A stretch of 64,000 bases of DNA from Muraenolepis orangiensis (taxonomy: Eukaryota; Chordata; Actinopteri; Gadiformes; Muraenolepididae), in contig CM051001.1 of assembly GCA_027704905.1 (NCBI GenBank), positions 31,381,506 through 31,445,505 of the forward strand, written 5' to 3'. Both the position numbers and the translations under genes were made by a program. This document shows, piece after piece, positions 52,287-64,000 of this stretch (positions within the stretch are counted from its first letter, which is position 1; every line of letters begins with the position of its first letter). The notes beneath the pieces are model-generated. The model did not search any database. It was given only the letters and a program-made list of their open reading frames with translations, and had not been told where the DNA came from.

Positions 52287-52708
52287 TGCAGTAGGCACAT
52301 TAACTATTTTGTATTAAGACTTACGATAGGATTCTTTATTGTGTAACTGATGTTTACTTTGGTCGATGTCAAACAGTTAGCTGAATGGCACAACTTGGAT
52401 CTAACGTTACCTGGTATAGAATCGGATGTCCGCGTCGGGTTCTTCTCAGGCGGGATGGGTTGGAAAACCATGGAAACTAAATACCGTTACATTTCGGTGA
52501 TGCCGAACAAAGCGGAAACACAACAATGTTCGGAGTATTTCTTCTCCTGTTTTTGAAAACGCATTTTCTTATGGGAATTCATGGCGAAATATTACCTCAG
52601 GAGCTGTAGCTTTGCTAGTTGGAAGTAAACAAATATACTGGAAGAGGTTTACTCGTTTAACTTGAAGCCGGAAGTACTTCACACAGCTTAGTGCATATAG
52701 CCCATTAT
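52287..52708 (-). repeat. Right inverted arm of the ISL2EU-like element
   Basis: See the left arm. Just outside it, TATAGCCTATATAGCATATAGCC-type sequence is repeated twice (52701-52760). Confidence 0.9.
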
Positions 52709-52764
52709 ATAGCCTATATAGCATATAGCCCATTATATAGCCTATATAGCATATAGCCCATTAC

Positions 52765-52960
52765 GTCAAACCAAGGAAACAACACGGGATCTGGGCTTCA
52801 GAAACCTCTGTCCCTGTTCTGACCCCTGCAGAATACATATTGGTTCATTTTGGTTAATTTATGTTCATTTTGGTTCATTGTGTTCATTATGGTTCATTTA
52901 GCAATTTTGTTTTGATGTGACTGTGTGTTTTGGTCGATTATAGAGAGAGAAAAGTATGCC
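52765..52960 (-). repeat. Dispersed repeat R5, right copy (inverted)
   Basis: GTCAAACCAAGGAAACAACA, CAGAAACCTCTGTCCCTGTT, then TTTTGGTTCATT-type units and TTTTGGTCGATTATAGAGAG: the reverse complement of 39611-39900 with about half as many core units. Confidence 0.75.
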
Positions 52961-53307
52961 TGACAGCTGAATCCAGTGAGTGAAACGTAGCAATTAACTT
53001 ATACCGTGCAGCAGTAAGGTTGTTATCATTCAAATGTATTCCAACTGTTGATACAGAAGTCTCTGTATTGACAGAACAACTAGCTTAGCACTAGGTTCTG
53101 TGCACAAACACACATATAAATCAGACTTAATGTTAGCAAATCATTGTACTTTTGTACTGTTTTGTCATGAGAACGGAGGGAGGGTTCTTCTCACAATTCA
53201 TCACATTTCCTGGTCTTCCAGAACATTGAGGAACACAACAATGTTTAGAAGTCACCGGAAAAGCTCAATACTGGCAGCTCCGAGAGAGCCACCAAAACAG
53301 AGCTTAA

Positions 53308-53308
53308 C

Positions 53309-53372
<64 letters not shown>
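53308..53372. repeat. (GA)n microsatellite
   Basis: About 32 GA units. Confidence 0.95.
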
Positions 53373-53375
<3 letters not shown>

Positions 53376-53499
53376 ATTTTGGGCAGGCGGTAATTATTTT
53401 TCATTAGCCGTTATCACAGCCGTTCGCTGATTCGCAGCCTAAAACAACCCCCACCTCAACCTCACGACAGACCCCCATCGCCACCCTCCTCTCCTCATT

Positions 53500-53830
53500 G
53501 CCCTCCTACACACCCACCCCCACCCCCACCCGCACCCTACACCCCCACCCTCACCTACACCCCTTCAATGAGCCCTCCCTGGCCGCACACTCTTACACAC
53601 TCGTACATATTCTTACACACTCTAAAACACTCTTACACACCCTAACATATTCTTACACACTCTTACACACTAATATACTCTTACACACCCTAACATACCC
53701 CTGACATATTATGTAATATTATGTAACATATTATGTATACACCCTAACATATTGTAACTATAGTGTAACTCTTACACACTAACCTCCTCTTCCACACTAA
53801 TATACTCCAACATCCTCTTACACACTAATT
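53500..53830. repeat. CACCC-rich block and degenerate CTTACACACT repeats
   Basis: ACCCCCACCCCCACCC at about 53515, then some fifteen variants of TCTTACACACTC/CCCTAACATATT. Non-coding. Confidence 0.75.
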
Positions 53831-53989
53831 CAAGATTCAAGATATACAATAATACAATAATACACACTAACAATAATAATACACTAATAATACACTAATA
53901 ATAGTGTTTTCTTCCTTTTTATTTTCATTGTTGTTTGTATTTGTGTGGCGCCCTGAAGTAAACACCACACATACATAAGTCTATGCAAG

Positions 53990-56140
53990 ACACACCAGCT
54001 AATGCGCATAAGGCAGCTGGTCCTGATTGCAGCAACCAATCGCTGTGAGGGATGTTCAACGCTGGTCGGACCAATCTGATCGCGCTGACTGGCACATGTT
54101 CCGCATTGCCTCGGACAATAACATCAACGAGTACGCGTCCTCGGTCACCAGGTTCATCAAGAAGTGCATAGATGACGTTGTTCCGACCAAGTCGGTTCGG
54201 ATATACCCCAACCAGAAACCGTGGATTAACGGCGATGTTTGCGCTGCCCTACATGCACGTAACGCCGCCTTTGGCTCCGGGAATATGGAGGAATATACGA
54301 GAGCCCACTACGACCTCCGTAAGACCATCGTCACTGCCAAGCGGGAGTATAAGGACAGAGTGGAGGAGAAATTCAAGAGCCACGACGCGAGGGGTATGTG
54401 GCAGGGTCAACAGACGATAACGAACTTCAGAGGGAGAACCAGTTGTGTAGAGAACTCCTCTACCTCCCTCCCAGGAGAGCTAATTACTTTTTTTGCTCGG
54501 TTCGACGGAACGGCAGGCCGCCGAAGCCAGCGCCGCCTGAGGAGACCAGCCTGCTGAACATCTCGGAGGTGGATGTGCGCCGCACCTTCAGGCGGTTGAA
54601 CATCCGTAAGGCAGCAGGCCCCGACGACATCCCGGGCCGCGTCCTCAGAGCATGCGCAGACCAGTTGGTAGGAGTCTTTGCAGACATCTTCAACCTCTCC
54701 CTGTCCCAGGCTGTTGTTCCCGCGGTCTTCAAGATGTCCACCACCGTGCCTGTCCCTAAACAACCCAAGGTAACATGCCTGAATGACTATAGACCTGTAG
54801 CCCTCACCTCGATTGCCAGCAAATGCTTCGAGAGGTTCATCAAGGACTTTATTTGCTCCGTGTTACCTGCCACGCTGGACCCATGGCAATTTGTATATCG
54901 TCAAAACAGATCCACGGACGACGCAATTACCGTGGCCCTCCACACTGCCCTTTCCCACCTGGAGGGAAAGAACTGTTATGTGCGAATGCTGTTTGTGGAC
55001 TACAGCTCAGCGTTCAACACGATAGTTCCTGCCAAGCTCGACACCAAGCTTAGAGGTCTAGGCGTGCCCCATCCACGTGCAGCTGGATACTGGACCTCCT
55101 GTCGGACCACCGCTAGGTGGTGAGGATGGGCAGCACCACCTCAGAGCCACTGACCCTCAACACGGGAGCCCCCCAGGGATGCGTGCTGAGCCCTCTCCTC
55201 TACTCCCTCTACACCCACGACTGCATGGCTATGCACAGCTCCAACGTCATCATCAAGTTTGCTGACGACACGACAGTGATGGGCCTGATCGCCGGCAACG
55301 ATGACACAGCCTACAGGGAGGAGGTTGGATCGCTGGAGCAGTGGTCCAGGAGAACAGCCTCGCCCTCAAAGTCAAGAAGACCAAGGAGCTGATCGTGGAC
55401 TACAGGAAGCAGAGAGGAGAGCACAGCCCTATCTTCATCGATGGTGTTGCAGTAGAGAGGGTCAGCAGCTTCAAGTTCAACAACGCCTGTATTTCCTCAG
55501 GCGTCTGAGGAAATTCAGCATGGGCCCCCGCATCCTGAGAACATTCTATACCGGCACTATCGAGAGTGTTCTTACAGGGTGTATCACCGCCTGGTACGGG
55601 AACTGCACCGCACTAGAGCACCGAGCTTCAAAGGGTGGTGTGGACGGCCCAGTATATCGTTGGAGGTGAGCTCCCCTCCCTCCTGGATATATACAACCAA
55701 CGGTGCGTGGCCAAGGCCAAACGCATCATAAAAGACAATACCCACGCATCGTTGGATTACCCCTCCCTGCAATAAACACTACCCACCACAAACGGTGTCT
55801 GAGGAAGGTACACAAATAGTCAAAGACCCCTCTCACCCCAACCATGGACTGTTTGCCCTCCTCCCCTCCAGGAGGCGCTATAGAAACCTTTGTTCCAAGT
55901 CAAGCAGGCTTAGGAACAGCTTCTTCCCCTCAGCTGTCATCTCTCTGAACTCTGCACACATACCTGAATGATAGTCATGTACATTTTTACTGTACTTACC
56001 ATATATATATATACAGTATATTAATCGTCAACTGCTGATATAACTACACACCCCTGCCTACTACCTGCTGTATATACATTTATATATATTTATCTTTTGA
56101 TACTGCATACCCCTGCTCACTACCTGTTTATACTTTATAC
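53990..56140 (+). pseudogene. CR1/jockey-like LINE: linker, RT and C-terminus
   Basis: The linker region reads WSDQSDRADWHMFRIASDNN, KSVRIYPNQKPWINGDV, YTRAHYDLRKTIVTAKREYK. The RT follows: LNIRKAAGPDDIPGRVLRAC, DYRPVALTSIASKCFERFIK, MLFVDYSSAFNTIVPAKL (motif A Asp), TGAPQGCVLSPLLYSLYTHD, VIIKFADDTTVMGLI (FADD, 55250-55290). The C-terminal part includes RLYFLRRLRKFSMGPRILRT and ILTGCITAWYG-type sequence, ending near LPSLLDIYNQRCVAKAKR. Frameshifts lie near 54490, 55070 and 55350, and about 100 bp are deleted at 55475, so it is inactive. The endonuclease is missing at the left end. Confidence 0.8.
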
Positions 56141-56747
56141 TTCAAACCAGCAAAGGTCAAGTGGAAACAGGGTTCAGTGAATGTATAAGGGAATAGATGG
56201 AGGATTACAATTTGGAGCCGGTCAACCCAAGGACACCCAGACAATGAGCGGTTCGTCCGTGTGCCTCATGTCATGTGGTTATGAACGGCACCAGAATAGT
56301 CATCCATTTTATACAAGGCAACAAGACAATTCGATTAAGGTGAGCAAAGTGCACCTGTGTGGAGGTTATATGGTGATTACCCCACCCCCCCTCCCTCCCT
56401 CTCTGACAGGCGGAGCAGGTCCACACAGCCAAGGTGGAGAAGTGAAGGTTGGAGATCAGAATGTCAGCCGTGGTTCATTAGGATCGTACATCCAGGTATA
56501 ACCTCACAAGCTTGATTGATGCGATCCCAATAATAAACCAGCCAGATGTTGAACTAAATAGTACAGCAGCTATAACAGCTTCTGGTTTGCTTGTTGGTTT
56601 GAGGACTGGACGTGAGTTCCCCCCGTCTCTCGTATAGTAACACCTTGATCATTTAGCCATGTGGGTTCATCAAATATGAATGGGATATTGGACTTGCACG
56701 GGTGGCAAATGTGAGCAAAGGGCCCGAGATTACAAGGTGTATGTGAG

Positions 56748-56795
<48 letters not shown>

Positions 56796-57167
56796 TTAAA
56801 TAATATCGTTTTCTAGATAGAGTGCCCTCCATCTCTCTATGATGTGTCCCTCCCTGCCACAACACGGGTATGATAAAGCTATAGTTATTCTCATCTCCAT
56901 CCATTTGCCTAAATCACCACGTGTTCAACGTCAATCTAGAATCACACTGGCTTCGAAGCAACCCTGCGAGGCCAACTGCGATAACGCAAAAGTCAACGCT
57001 CGCCCCCCCCCCCCCCCCCCCCCCTGTGACAGACACTACACTGACGCACTTCACTGGATGAGTTATGGGAACCCGTGGAGCGCCACTCGACAACCAGTCA
57101 CCTTCAGACCAGGCATCGGCCTCAGCGTTAGCATCACAGAAGCTCCCGCGGCGGGCCCCGTTGCAAG
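56141..57167. other. No gene; GA and C runs
   Basis: (GA)n at 56752-56793 and a run of about 22 C at 57003-57024. No supported coding frame. Confidence 0.4.
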
Positions 57168-57459
57168 CAGGGGCGACGCAACGGGGCCCGCAAAGTAGGC
57201 AATTGCCTGAGCTGGGAGGGGGCCCCCCGAGGACGGCAGATTATATTTATCCACAGCAACGACAATTTTGCCAGAACCCCCTTAAATTCTATATCGGCCA
57301 TGTACCGCAACGACATGTCCAGATTAAACCCTCTTAGGGTCCCCATGTCATTAGCCCCAAATTACAGAATTACAGGGGGTGGGGGGGGGGGGGTTAGTTA
57401 GGAAAGGCCCCCCAGGTCCATTTTGCCTAGGGCCTCCAGAGTCCCTAGAAACGCTCCTG
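57168..57459. mobile_element. hAT-type MITE, 292 bp, with 8-bp target duplication
   Basis: Ends CAGGGGCG and CGCTCCTG (7 of 8 inverted). Flanks GTTGCAAG (57160-57167) and GTTGCAGG (57460-57467) match at 7 of 8. Interior GGGGCCC-rich with a G-run near 57379-57392. No coding sequence. Confidence 0.75.
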
Positions 57460-58170
57460 GTTGCAGGCCAATGCCGACTGCTACGAAGCAGTGTACCGCG
57501 GCCGTGTTTCCCCCTGACTGTGCTCACGTGTCGGGGCCTCGTTCGATTGACCCCGCCCCCTCCTGGCCGTGCCTCCGACTAATGTCTGAACGCCGCCTCA
57601 GAGCGCCGAGGGCTGTGAGGATACGGTACGGTCATATTGTCCGCCGCGGGTATAGTGTGCATGGCTGGAAACCCCCTGATAGAATACAGCTTGGTGCAGA
57701 TCGCTAGGGGGGGGGGTGATTGATGAGGGGAATCAGGCAGCTGGGATGATGAACACAGTGAGACATATCAGTTGATATTTGATGGTACCTCCATGTTTCC
57801 ATGTCATCTTCAATATGTGCATGTACCCCGACTGCATATGTCCTTAGTGTGCGTGTGTGTGTGTGCGTGTGTGTGCGTGTGTGCCTGACCGTGTGTGTGT
57901 GTGTGTGTGTGTGCGTACATAGCAAACATCCCTTTCCAGTATTGGGGGTGGGAATGTACCTACTGTGAATAATAAACAGAACAGTTGTCACTTATTAAGC
58001 AGGCAATCTCACACAACATTACCCTGAGGGGACGTCATACCTTCAAGGGGAATACTGGTCAGCCAGGCTGGAAACAGGCTGGAAACAGGCTGGAAACAAC
58101 CACGGGCCAGCTGTGATCCTCTGTGTACGCTGTCATGAAGGCTGCTGACGTTGCCTGCTTGTTTGTTTAC
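57460..58170. other. No gene; short repeats
   Basis: GC-rich to 57700, then (GT)n with GCGT interruptions at 57845-57914 and GGCTGGAAACA in tandem (three full units plus a partial) at 58067-58100. Confidence 0.5.
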
Positions 58171-58171
58171 C

Positions 58172-58208
<37 letters not shown>

Positions 58209-58237
58209 CACATATATATATATACATATACATATAC

Positions 58238-58292
<55 letters not shown>

Positions 58293-58318
58293 CATACATA
58301 CATACATACATACATACA

Positions 58319-58367
<49 letters not shown>
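58171..58367. repeat. (TA)n, TATACA and (CATA)n compound microsatellite
   Basis: About 200 bp. The ends are self-complementary TA runs. Confidence 0.95.
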
Positions 58368-58368
<1 letters not shown>

Positions 58369-58615
58369 ACTAAAGTGGGTCTGCATAATGCACACACTTA
58401 CGCACGCACACGCACACACCATACAGTGTGCAACCACAAAACCTAAGAATTGCACGACCTTTATCCAAACTAAAACTCAAACGTCTAACATTGCCACACA
58501 CTAGCTAAATATCTCTCTCTCTCTCTCTCTTTTAAACAGGAAGTCTTATTGAGATTATAAAAACTATTTTACAAGAGAGCACTGTGTATACATTTACAAA
58601 GAGCATTAAATAAAC

Positions 58616-58652
<37 letters not shown>

Positions 58653-58770
58653 CACAACACAAACATATAAAATGCATACAAACACATACTTAAAAATAAA
58701 AGGCTCTCGATCAAATTAAATATCCCCTGCAGTGACAAACCTAGAGCAGCAGATACGCATATTGAAATAG

Positions 58771-58812
<42 letters not shown>
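58771..58812. repeat. (CA)n microsatellite
   Basis: Shorter CA run, with another at 58619-58650. Confidence 0.95.
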
Positions 58813-58813
<1 letters not shown>

Positions 58814-58961
58814 CCACGCACACGCACTCACCTGTATTCAGTTGTAATTGGCAGGTCGTCGTAACCCCTGGAGATCGTATTGCTGGAGATTAGGAGCTGT
58901 AACAGACCCTATAAAGACAGATTTGTCCTTTATGACGGCTGTTATCACAGCCAGGGAGAAC

Positions 58962-59161
<200 letters not shown>

Positions 59162-59560
59162 AATTTAATTGGAAGAGCTGGGGTAAAGCGTGTTCTTATC
59201 CTGGTTAATCCAGGTAGACTTAAAGTATAAACCAGCGATGTTGTTATTCTATGTCAGAGTACTCTGTGTTCCACTGAGTCAACAAGCTGGGGTCAACCTC
59301 CCCTCATGGGACACCGTGTCCTTTTCCCAAAGTAATATTGCTTTATTGATTTATGGGAAGAACTACTCTGGAAAATCATGGCTATTCTCCCCAGAGGAAG
59401 TCATATATATATATATATATATTATCCACATTTTAGTTTTGTATGCACCGTATCCCAAAGAACAAAATGGACGCAATATAAGCTGTGATAAGGTTCAAAT
59501 TCACCTTCTGCTCGTAACAATTCGTAACAATTCTATTCTACAAATACTGCAGAATCACCT

Positions 59561-59645
59561 GTTTTCATAGCGCAGGATTTATTAAAACGCCAATAACGGA
59601 CATTGCCTATTTAGTGCTTGTTTTCATAGCGCAGGATTTATTAAA
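59561..59645. repeat. Direct repeat of 26 bp, 59 bp apart
   Basis: GTTTTCATAGCGCAGGATTT continues identically through TATTAA at 59561 and 59620. Confidence 0.9.
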
Positions 59646-60180
59646 AATGCGATAAAATTCCTATTCAGGAAACCATGGAGCCATCTCTCACGTAGACAAC
59701 AACAAGCACATGGTGTGAATATAGGAACGCACCAGGCAGCTTGCTTAGCATGCACACCATACGCTACGGCTCTTCACCGCTGAATGCAGAAGGGGCCAAA
59801 CAAACTCCCTGTTTTAGCTCCATTTTAATGAAGCTGCCCACTCCAGTAAGCAGTGATTAATGACCAGTGATCAGCTCCAGAAAACACAAAATATAAGAAT
59901 TAATCAAGCAGTTAACACAGCACAGTGTACCATGCGATGCCACGGAAATCTGATTTAATGTTCTGCCCAAATATGGACCTCTGGTTCCTGTTTCCACAAC
60001 GATTAGACTAAAAACCCGCAGTGGATTGAAAAGAGTTGTCAAAAGGGAGCGCTGCCTAATTAACATAACATATCTTATTTAAAATAGATGAATGTTTTAA
60101 GATGACATGTATCTTAATAATGCAACGAGCAGAATAATTGACCAATTTCAGCTCCGCTAAGCCGAGGACTATGTGATATG

Positions 60181-60356
<176 letters not shown>

Positions 60357-60630
60357 TCTTATTTGAGACTCTGAACACACTAAATGGAAGCACGCCATCT
60401 GGACTTGGAAGCTTCGTGTATTTGTACCAGCAGGTCATTTATTATTCTGAAAATCGTCGGTTCATGAAGGCTGTAGTCGCCGTGATATGTCATTTAAATT
60501 AGCTTTTTACTTGCCTATGTATATCATTTTCTATACATTAGATTCACAGGTTCATCATCAGTCATTCAATAGTCATGCAATCTGTGCAAAACAGTGTGTA
60601 TGACCTCCATTATAGGCCTGTTTATATGAG

Positions 60631-60688
<58 letters not shown>

Positions 60689-60961
60689 CAGACACATTAA
60701 TACCAATCAGTGATACACATGGCTGATTGGCACCTGTGGTGCTACTCTGTCTCTTTTTTTGGACTACCTCCCTTTGCACCACACGGACCCTTAGTCATTA
60801 GACACCTCAGACTCTTCAGAAGAGACTCTTTAGAATGACAATGTATATATATATATATGCGTATATAATAATGTATAGTTTCAATATTGGAGCATGAAGT
60901 GTTTACTTAGACATAAACGTATAATAGTCTAGTCCTGGTGATAGATTTACTCACCCCTCTC

Positions 60962-61463
60962 TGTTGTGTCTCTTCCAAAATGTTAGTCTAGTCTTGTTTC
61001 ATGTTTTCTTAAGTCATTTCTGTCTCGTCTCCCACTTCCTGTTTTATTTTGGTACTCACCTTCTACGTCTCATCCCAGGTCCCTTGACTCCCTGTCCCAG
61101 GTGTGTGTGTCGGCCCTCGTCAGCCCCTGATTGGTTCCACCTGTTCCCAGTTGCCTAGTGTTTCAATTCTCCTTGTCTGGTGCCAGTTCGTCTTGTTCGA
61201 CGCTAGCCAGCGTACCAGCGGGGTTTCCCCTCTTGTTTCAAGCCTGATTTATGCTCCTGAGTTTTGTTCCTCATTCTGTGTCTGAGTGATTTTCCGTTGA
61301 TACTTTCTGACAACCTTAGTTGCGGCATTTTTCTGATAGTTAGTTTTGTCCCTCATTCTGTGAGGGATTTTTGTTGACACCTTTTTGAAAATAAAGTATG
61401 TTTCTCTGTCTCCTGGGGTCGTGCATTTGAGTCCTACTACCTTGTGTTTTCAAGTTTGTGACA
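60962..61463 (+). repeat. Solo LTR, Gypsy-like, 502 bp
   Basis: Starts TGTTGTGTCTC, ends GTTTGTGACA; AAAATAAAGTATG at 61388 is the poly(A) signal. Flanking pentamers CTCTC and TTCTC agree at 4 of 5. Related to the minus-strand LTR at 32887-33276; this copy has an extra block of about 130 bp in the middle. Confidence 0.75.
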
Positions 61464-61637
61464 TTCTCCCCTTACCCCCTTATTTTATAATATAGATTCA
61501 CTATATACCGTTACATTTGTATTAGATAGCATTAGATCACATTTTTGATTAATTTATTTGGTTTATTTTCCTGTATTTAATTTGACATTTTTGAATGTTA
61601 ATATTGAATGTTGAATCTTGCAATAGGAGCGACCACG

Positions 61638-62127
61638 GTGCTGAGGAGAGGGGAGGATGGAGGTGGAGGGAGCTCAGGGAGTGGTGCTGAGGAGAGGGGA
61701 GGATGGAGGTGGAGGGAGCTCAGGGAGTGGTGCTGAGGAGAGGGGAGGATGGAGGTGGAGGGAGCTCAGGGAGTGGTGCTGAGGAGAGGGGAGGATGGAG
61801 GTGGAGGGAGCTCAGGGAGTGGTGCTGAGGAGAGGGAGGATGGAGGTGGAGGGAGCTCAGGGAGTGGTGCTGAGGAGAGGGGAGGATGGAGGTGGAGGGA
61901 GCTCAGGGAGTGGTGCTGAGGAGAGGGGAGGATGGAGGTGGAGGGAGCTCAGGGAGTGGTGCTGAGGAGAGGGGAGGATGGAGGTGGAGGGAGCTCAGGG
62001 AGTGGTGCTGAGGAGAGGGGAGGATGGAGGTGGAGGGAGCTCAGGGAGTGGTGCTGAGGAGAGGGGAGGATGGAGGTGGAGGGAGCTCAGGGAGTGGTGC
62101 TGAGGAGAGGGGAGGATGGAGCTGGGA
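61638..62127. repeat. 46-bp VNTR, about 10.6 copies
   Basis: Unit begins GTGCTGAGGAGAGGGGAGGA and contains GGAGGGAGCTCAGGGAGTG. Copies are almost identical; one unit lacks a single G. Strongly purine-biased on plus. Confidence 0.97.
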
Positions 62128-62609
62128 TGTTGTGCCTGTGAGGACCGAATGCACGTCCTGAAAAGCCCAGCGCTCTCCTCTCTAGCAGGGCCTGGTCCAG
62201 GGGGCTGTCAGCAGCCCCACTGAGCAGGACGGCTGACAGTGACACATGGCAGTGACACAAATCATCTTTAAATGATTATGACAACAACATCTCATCTTGA
62301 ACATCAAACAAAAAGACAATTAAAGTGTGAATGTAGAGCCATGTAAAAATACAGTCAATGGATAAAGAAAATATATATATTGTATACAAGTTATAAAAAT
62401 TGTTAAAAAAATAAAACCGATATTTTTTAAATAAAAAATTAAAATAAAAAATAGCATTTATGGTTCACCATGAACTACTAGTACAGAGTTTGACTCACAC
62501 CAGCATAACCAGCACTCGCTCAATGCTAGTCACTGCTTTTGTGACTAGACATACCCTGTCCCATTCTTCATTCAATTGATGTATACGCCCTCTGGGGGCA
62601 TCTTCTCCT

Positions 62610-63244
62610 TTGTCATCCTCCTTCCCCTCTCCTCCTCCCTCTCCTTCCCCTCCTCTTTTCCCCTCTCTTCTTCCCTCTCCTTCCCCTCCTCTCTCCTTCT
62701 CTTCCTCCCTCTCCTTCCCCTCTCCTCCTCCCTCTCCTTCCCCTCCTCTTTTCCCCTCTCTTCTTCCCTCTCCTTCCCCTCCTCTCTCCTTCCCCTCCTC
62801 TCTTCCTCCCTCTCCTTCCCCTTCCTCTCTATCCCCCTCTTTTTCCACTCCTCTCTTCCTCTCTCTCCTTCCCCTCTCCTCTCTATCCCCCTCTCCTTCC
62901 CCTCCTCTCTTCCTCTCTCCTTCCCTCCTCTCTTCCTCTCCTTCCCCTCCTCTCTTCCTCTCTCCTTCCCCTCCTCTCTTCCTCTCTCTCCTTCCCCTCC
63001 TCTCTTCCTCTCTCCTTCCCCTCCTCTCTTCCTCTCTATCCTTCCCCTCCTCTCTCCTCCCCTCCTCTCTTTCCCCTCCCCTCTTCCTCTCTCCTCCCCT
63101 CCTCTCTTCCGCTCTCCTTCCCCTCCCCTCTTCCTCTCTCCTTCCCCTCCTCTCTCCTCCCCTCCTCTCTTCCTCTCTCCTTCCCCTCCCCTCTTCCTCT
63201 CTCCTTCCCCTCCTCTCTTCCTCTCTCCTTCCCCTCTCCTCTGA
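62610..63244. repeat. Polypyrimidine tract of about 630 bp
   Basis: Built from TCTCCTTCCCCTCCTCTCTTCC-like units of about 23 bp with many variants; hardly any purine on plus. The Arg/Glu-rich and Ser/Leu-rich frames across it are artefacts. Confidence 0.95.
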
Positions 63245-63404
63245 CAGCGGCACTCCAGATAAGCAGCCGGCTGCTGGAGGAGAGGGGGGGGGCGGGGATA
63301 GATGAATTCTCTCTCTCTCTCTCTCCCTCTCTCTCTCTGCGGTTTCTCCGGTGGGGGCCGCTGTTTAATGGTCTGTTTGTAGTTTTGGAAAACTGACAAC
63401 TACA

Positions 63405-63692
63405 ATGGAGAAAACATTGGCTGCCTTCGACGTGTGGTTATGTTCCAACGTGAAGCCTTGTGGAGGCCTTGGCAGAGTCCCACTCATCCTCCGCAGCGTC
63501 ACGCACACGCCTGCCTTTTCATTTGAGCTGCCCGACGAAGCCAATACACACCACTTTATCCTAAATCGCCCCAGTCTGTTTTTAGGAGAATGTCATTTGT
63601 TTTTGGTTAACCTCCTACAGGGTTTGAGATTGGAGTTTGTATTGTTGGTGCCATCTGTCATGTTCGCCAAAGAAGATGAGAGCGGGTCTTGA
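63405..63692 (+). CDS. Possible small ORF, unrecognised (95 aa)
   Basis: The ATG at 63405 has a good start context (ACAATGG). The protein (MEKTLAAFDVWLCSNVK..., PLILRSVTHTPAFSFELPDE..., FVLLVPSVMFAKEDESGS) has no family I recognise, and there is no splice or promoter evidence beyond the GC-rich stretch before it. It may be a chance frame. Confidence 0.15.
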   Translation: MEKTLAAFDVWLCSNVKPCGGLGRVPLILRSVTHTPAFSFELPDEANTHHFILNRPSLFLGECHLFLVNLLQGLRLEFVLLVPSVMFAKEDESGS

Positions 63693-63879
63693 CACACTGA
63701 TTTGGCGTTGGAAACACCTGTTCTCCCCAGATAATGACTCGCTGGGCTCATCAACCAAGAACTCACCTCTCTGGCTCTTCAATTCAGTAAGTGGAGGACA
63801 GATGTGTGGCGTCAATCGCTAAAACCCCATGTATGTGGGCGTTGGGGGCGGTCTGTCTTTAATTGACCCTGTCTTTAGA

Positions 63880-64000
63880 TTAGATTAGATTCAAATGTAT
63901 TGTCTTTGTACAGCACAAGTACAGTACAATGGAAATTATTAGTCTCAGTGCAAATGTTGCAGTAAAGTGCATGGTAATATAGAATTTACAATGTTTAAAT
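63880..64000 (-). repeat. Dispersed repeat R4, inverted copy, cut by window end
   Basis: AGATTAGATTAGATTC, GTACAGCACAAGTACAGTAC, AATGTTGCAGTAAAGTGCAT: the reverse complement of 49250-49395. Confidence 0.6.

Larger units (their letters stand above)
50200..52708. mobile_element. ISL2EU-like element with about 420-bp inverted terminal arms
   Basis: The left arm (50200-50611) and right arm (52287-52708) are inverted copies. They start ATAATGGGCTATATGCAC outside and end with TGCCTACTGCA inside, and include a THAP-coding exon in each arm. The interior holds part of a helix-turn-helix/DDE transposase. THAP plus DDE_Tnp_4-type coding is typical of ISL2EU (IS4EU) elements. The arms are far longer than ordinary terminal repeats. 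Confidence 0.75.

Noticed and set aside
61638..62127. CRISPR-like or coding repeat
   Set aside because: Unit-to-unit identity extends over the full 46 bp with no spacers; it is a VNTR.
62495..63399. Long Arg/Glu-rich and Ser/Leu-rich ORFs
   Set aside because: They arise from the CT-rich tract being free of stops in several frames.

Overview
The window looks like teleost fish DNA. It carries a near-complete Rex3-like (RTE-clade) LINE with its 3' ATCC/GATG tail, several Tx1-type (L1-clade) LINEs, tRNA-derived SINEs, Harbinger, hAT, ISL2EU-like and IS630/Tc1-like DNA transposons, Ty3/Gypsy LTRs, very long CA/GT arrays and a piece of 28S rDNA. It is a repeat-dense accessory region. Only one likely host exon was found: the CpG-rich first coding exon of an unrecognised gene on the minus strand at 31.2-31.7 kb.

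Layout. 0-3 kb: Tx1 LINE copy A, itself hit by a 65-bp repeat and a Rex3 fragment. 3.1-4.9 kb: Harbinger transposase and its Myb-like partner. 5.5-7.2 kb: L2-like LINE relic. 7.3-10.7 kb: a ZBED-type ORF split by an IS630/Tc1-like element with an intron. 10.8-13.1 kb: SINE, Tx1 copy B and a second, deleted Tx1 unit. 13.4-16.6 kb: Ty3/Gypsy element carrying a host cDNA. 17-21 kb: hAT pieces, SINEs and a minisatellite. 22.7-26.2 kb: Myb/SANT pseudogene and Tx1 copy C. 26-31 kb: mostly unannotated. 31-38 kb: host exon, long microsatellites and a solo LTR. 37.7-38.3 kb: 28S rRNA 3' fragment. 40.4-43.3 kb: Rex3. 44-47 kb: simple repeats. 48-53 kb: hAT-like end, a perfect hairpin and a 2.5-kb ISL2EU-like fold-back element. 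54-56 kb: CR1/jockey-like LINE. 57-64 kb: hAT MITE, microsatellites, a solo LTR, a 46-bp VNTR and a 630-bp polypyrimidine tract.

Main discovery candidate. The Ty3/Gypsy element at 13395-16589 (minus strand, flanked by a 5-bp GTTCT duplication) has lost its reverse transcriptase and integrase. In place of the reverse transcriptase it carries an intronless piece of the host TARDBP (TDP-43) mRNA. That piece covers the nuclear localisation signal, RRM1, RRM2 and the start of the Gly-rich tail, and it is fused in frame to the zinc knuckle and protease. RNase H sequence, polypurine tract and 3' LTR follow. The layout resembles an acutely transducing retrovirus, but in an LTR retrotransposon and with an RNA-binding-protein gene as cargo.

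Limits: family names rest on motif recognition by eye. No alignment, search or folding program was run. Element edges are approximate unless a target-site duplication is given.
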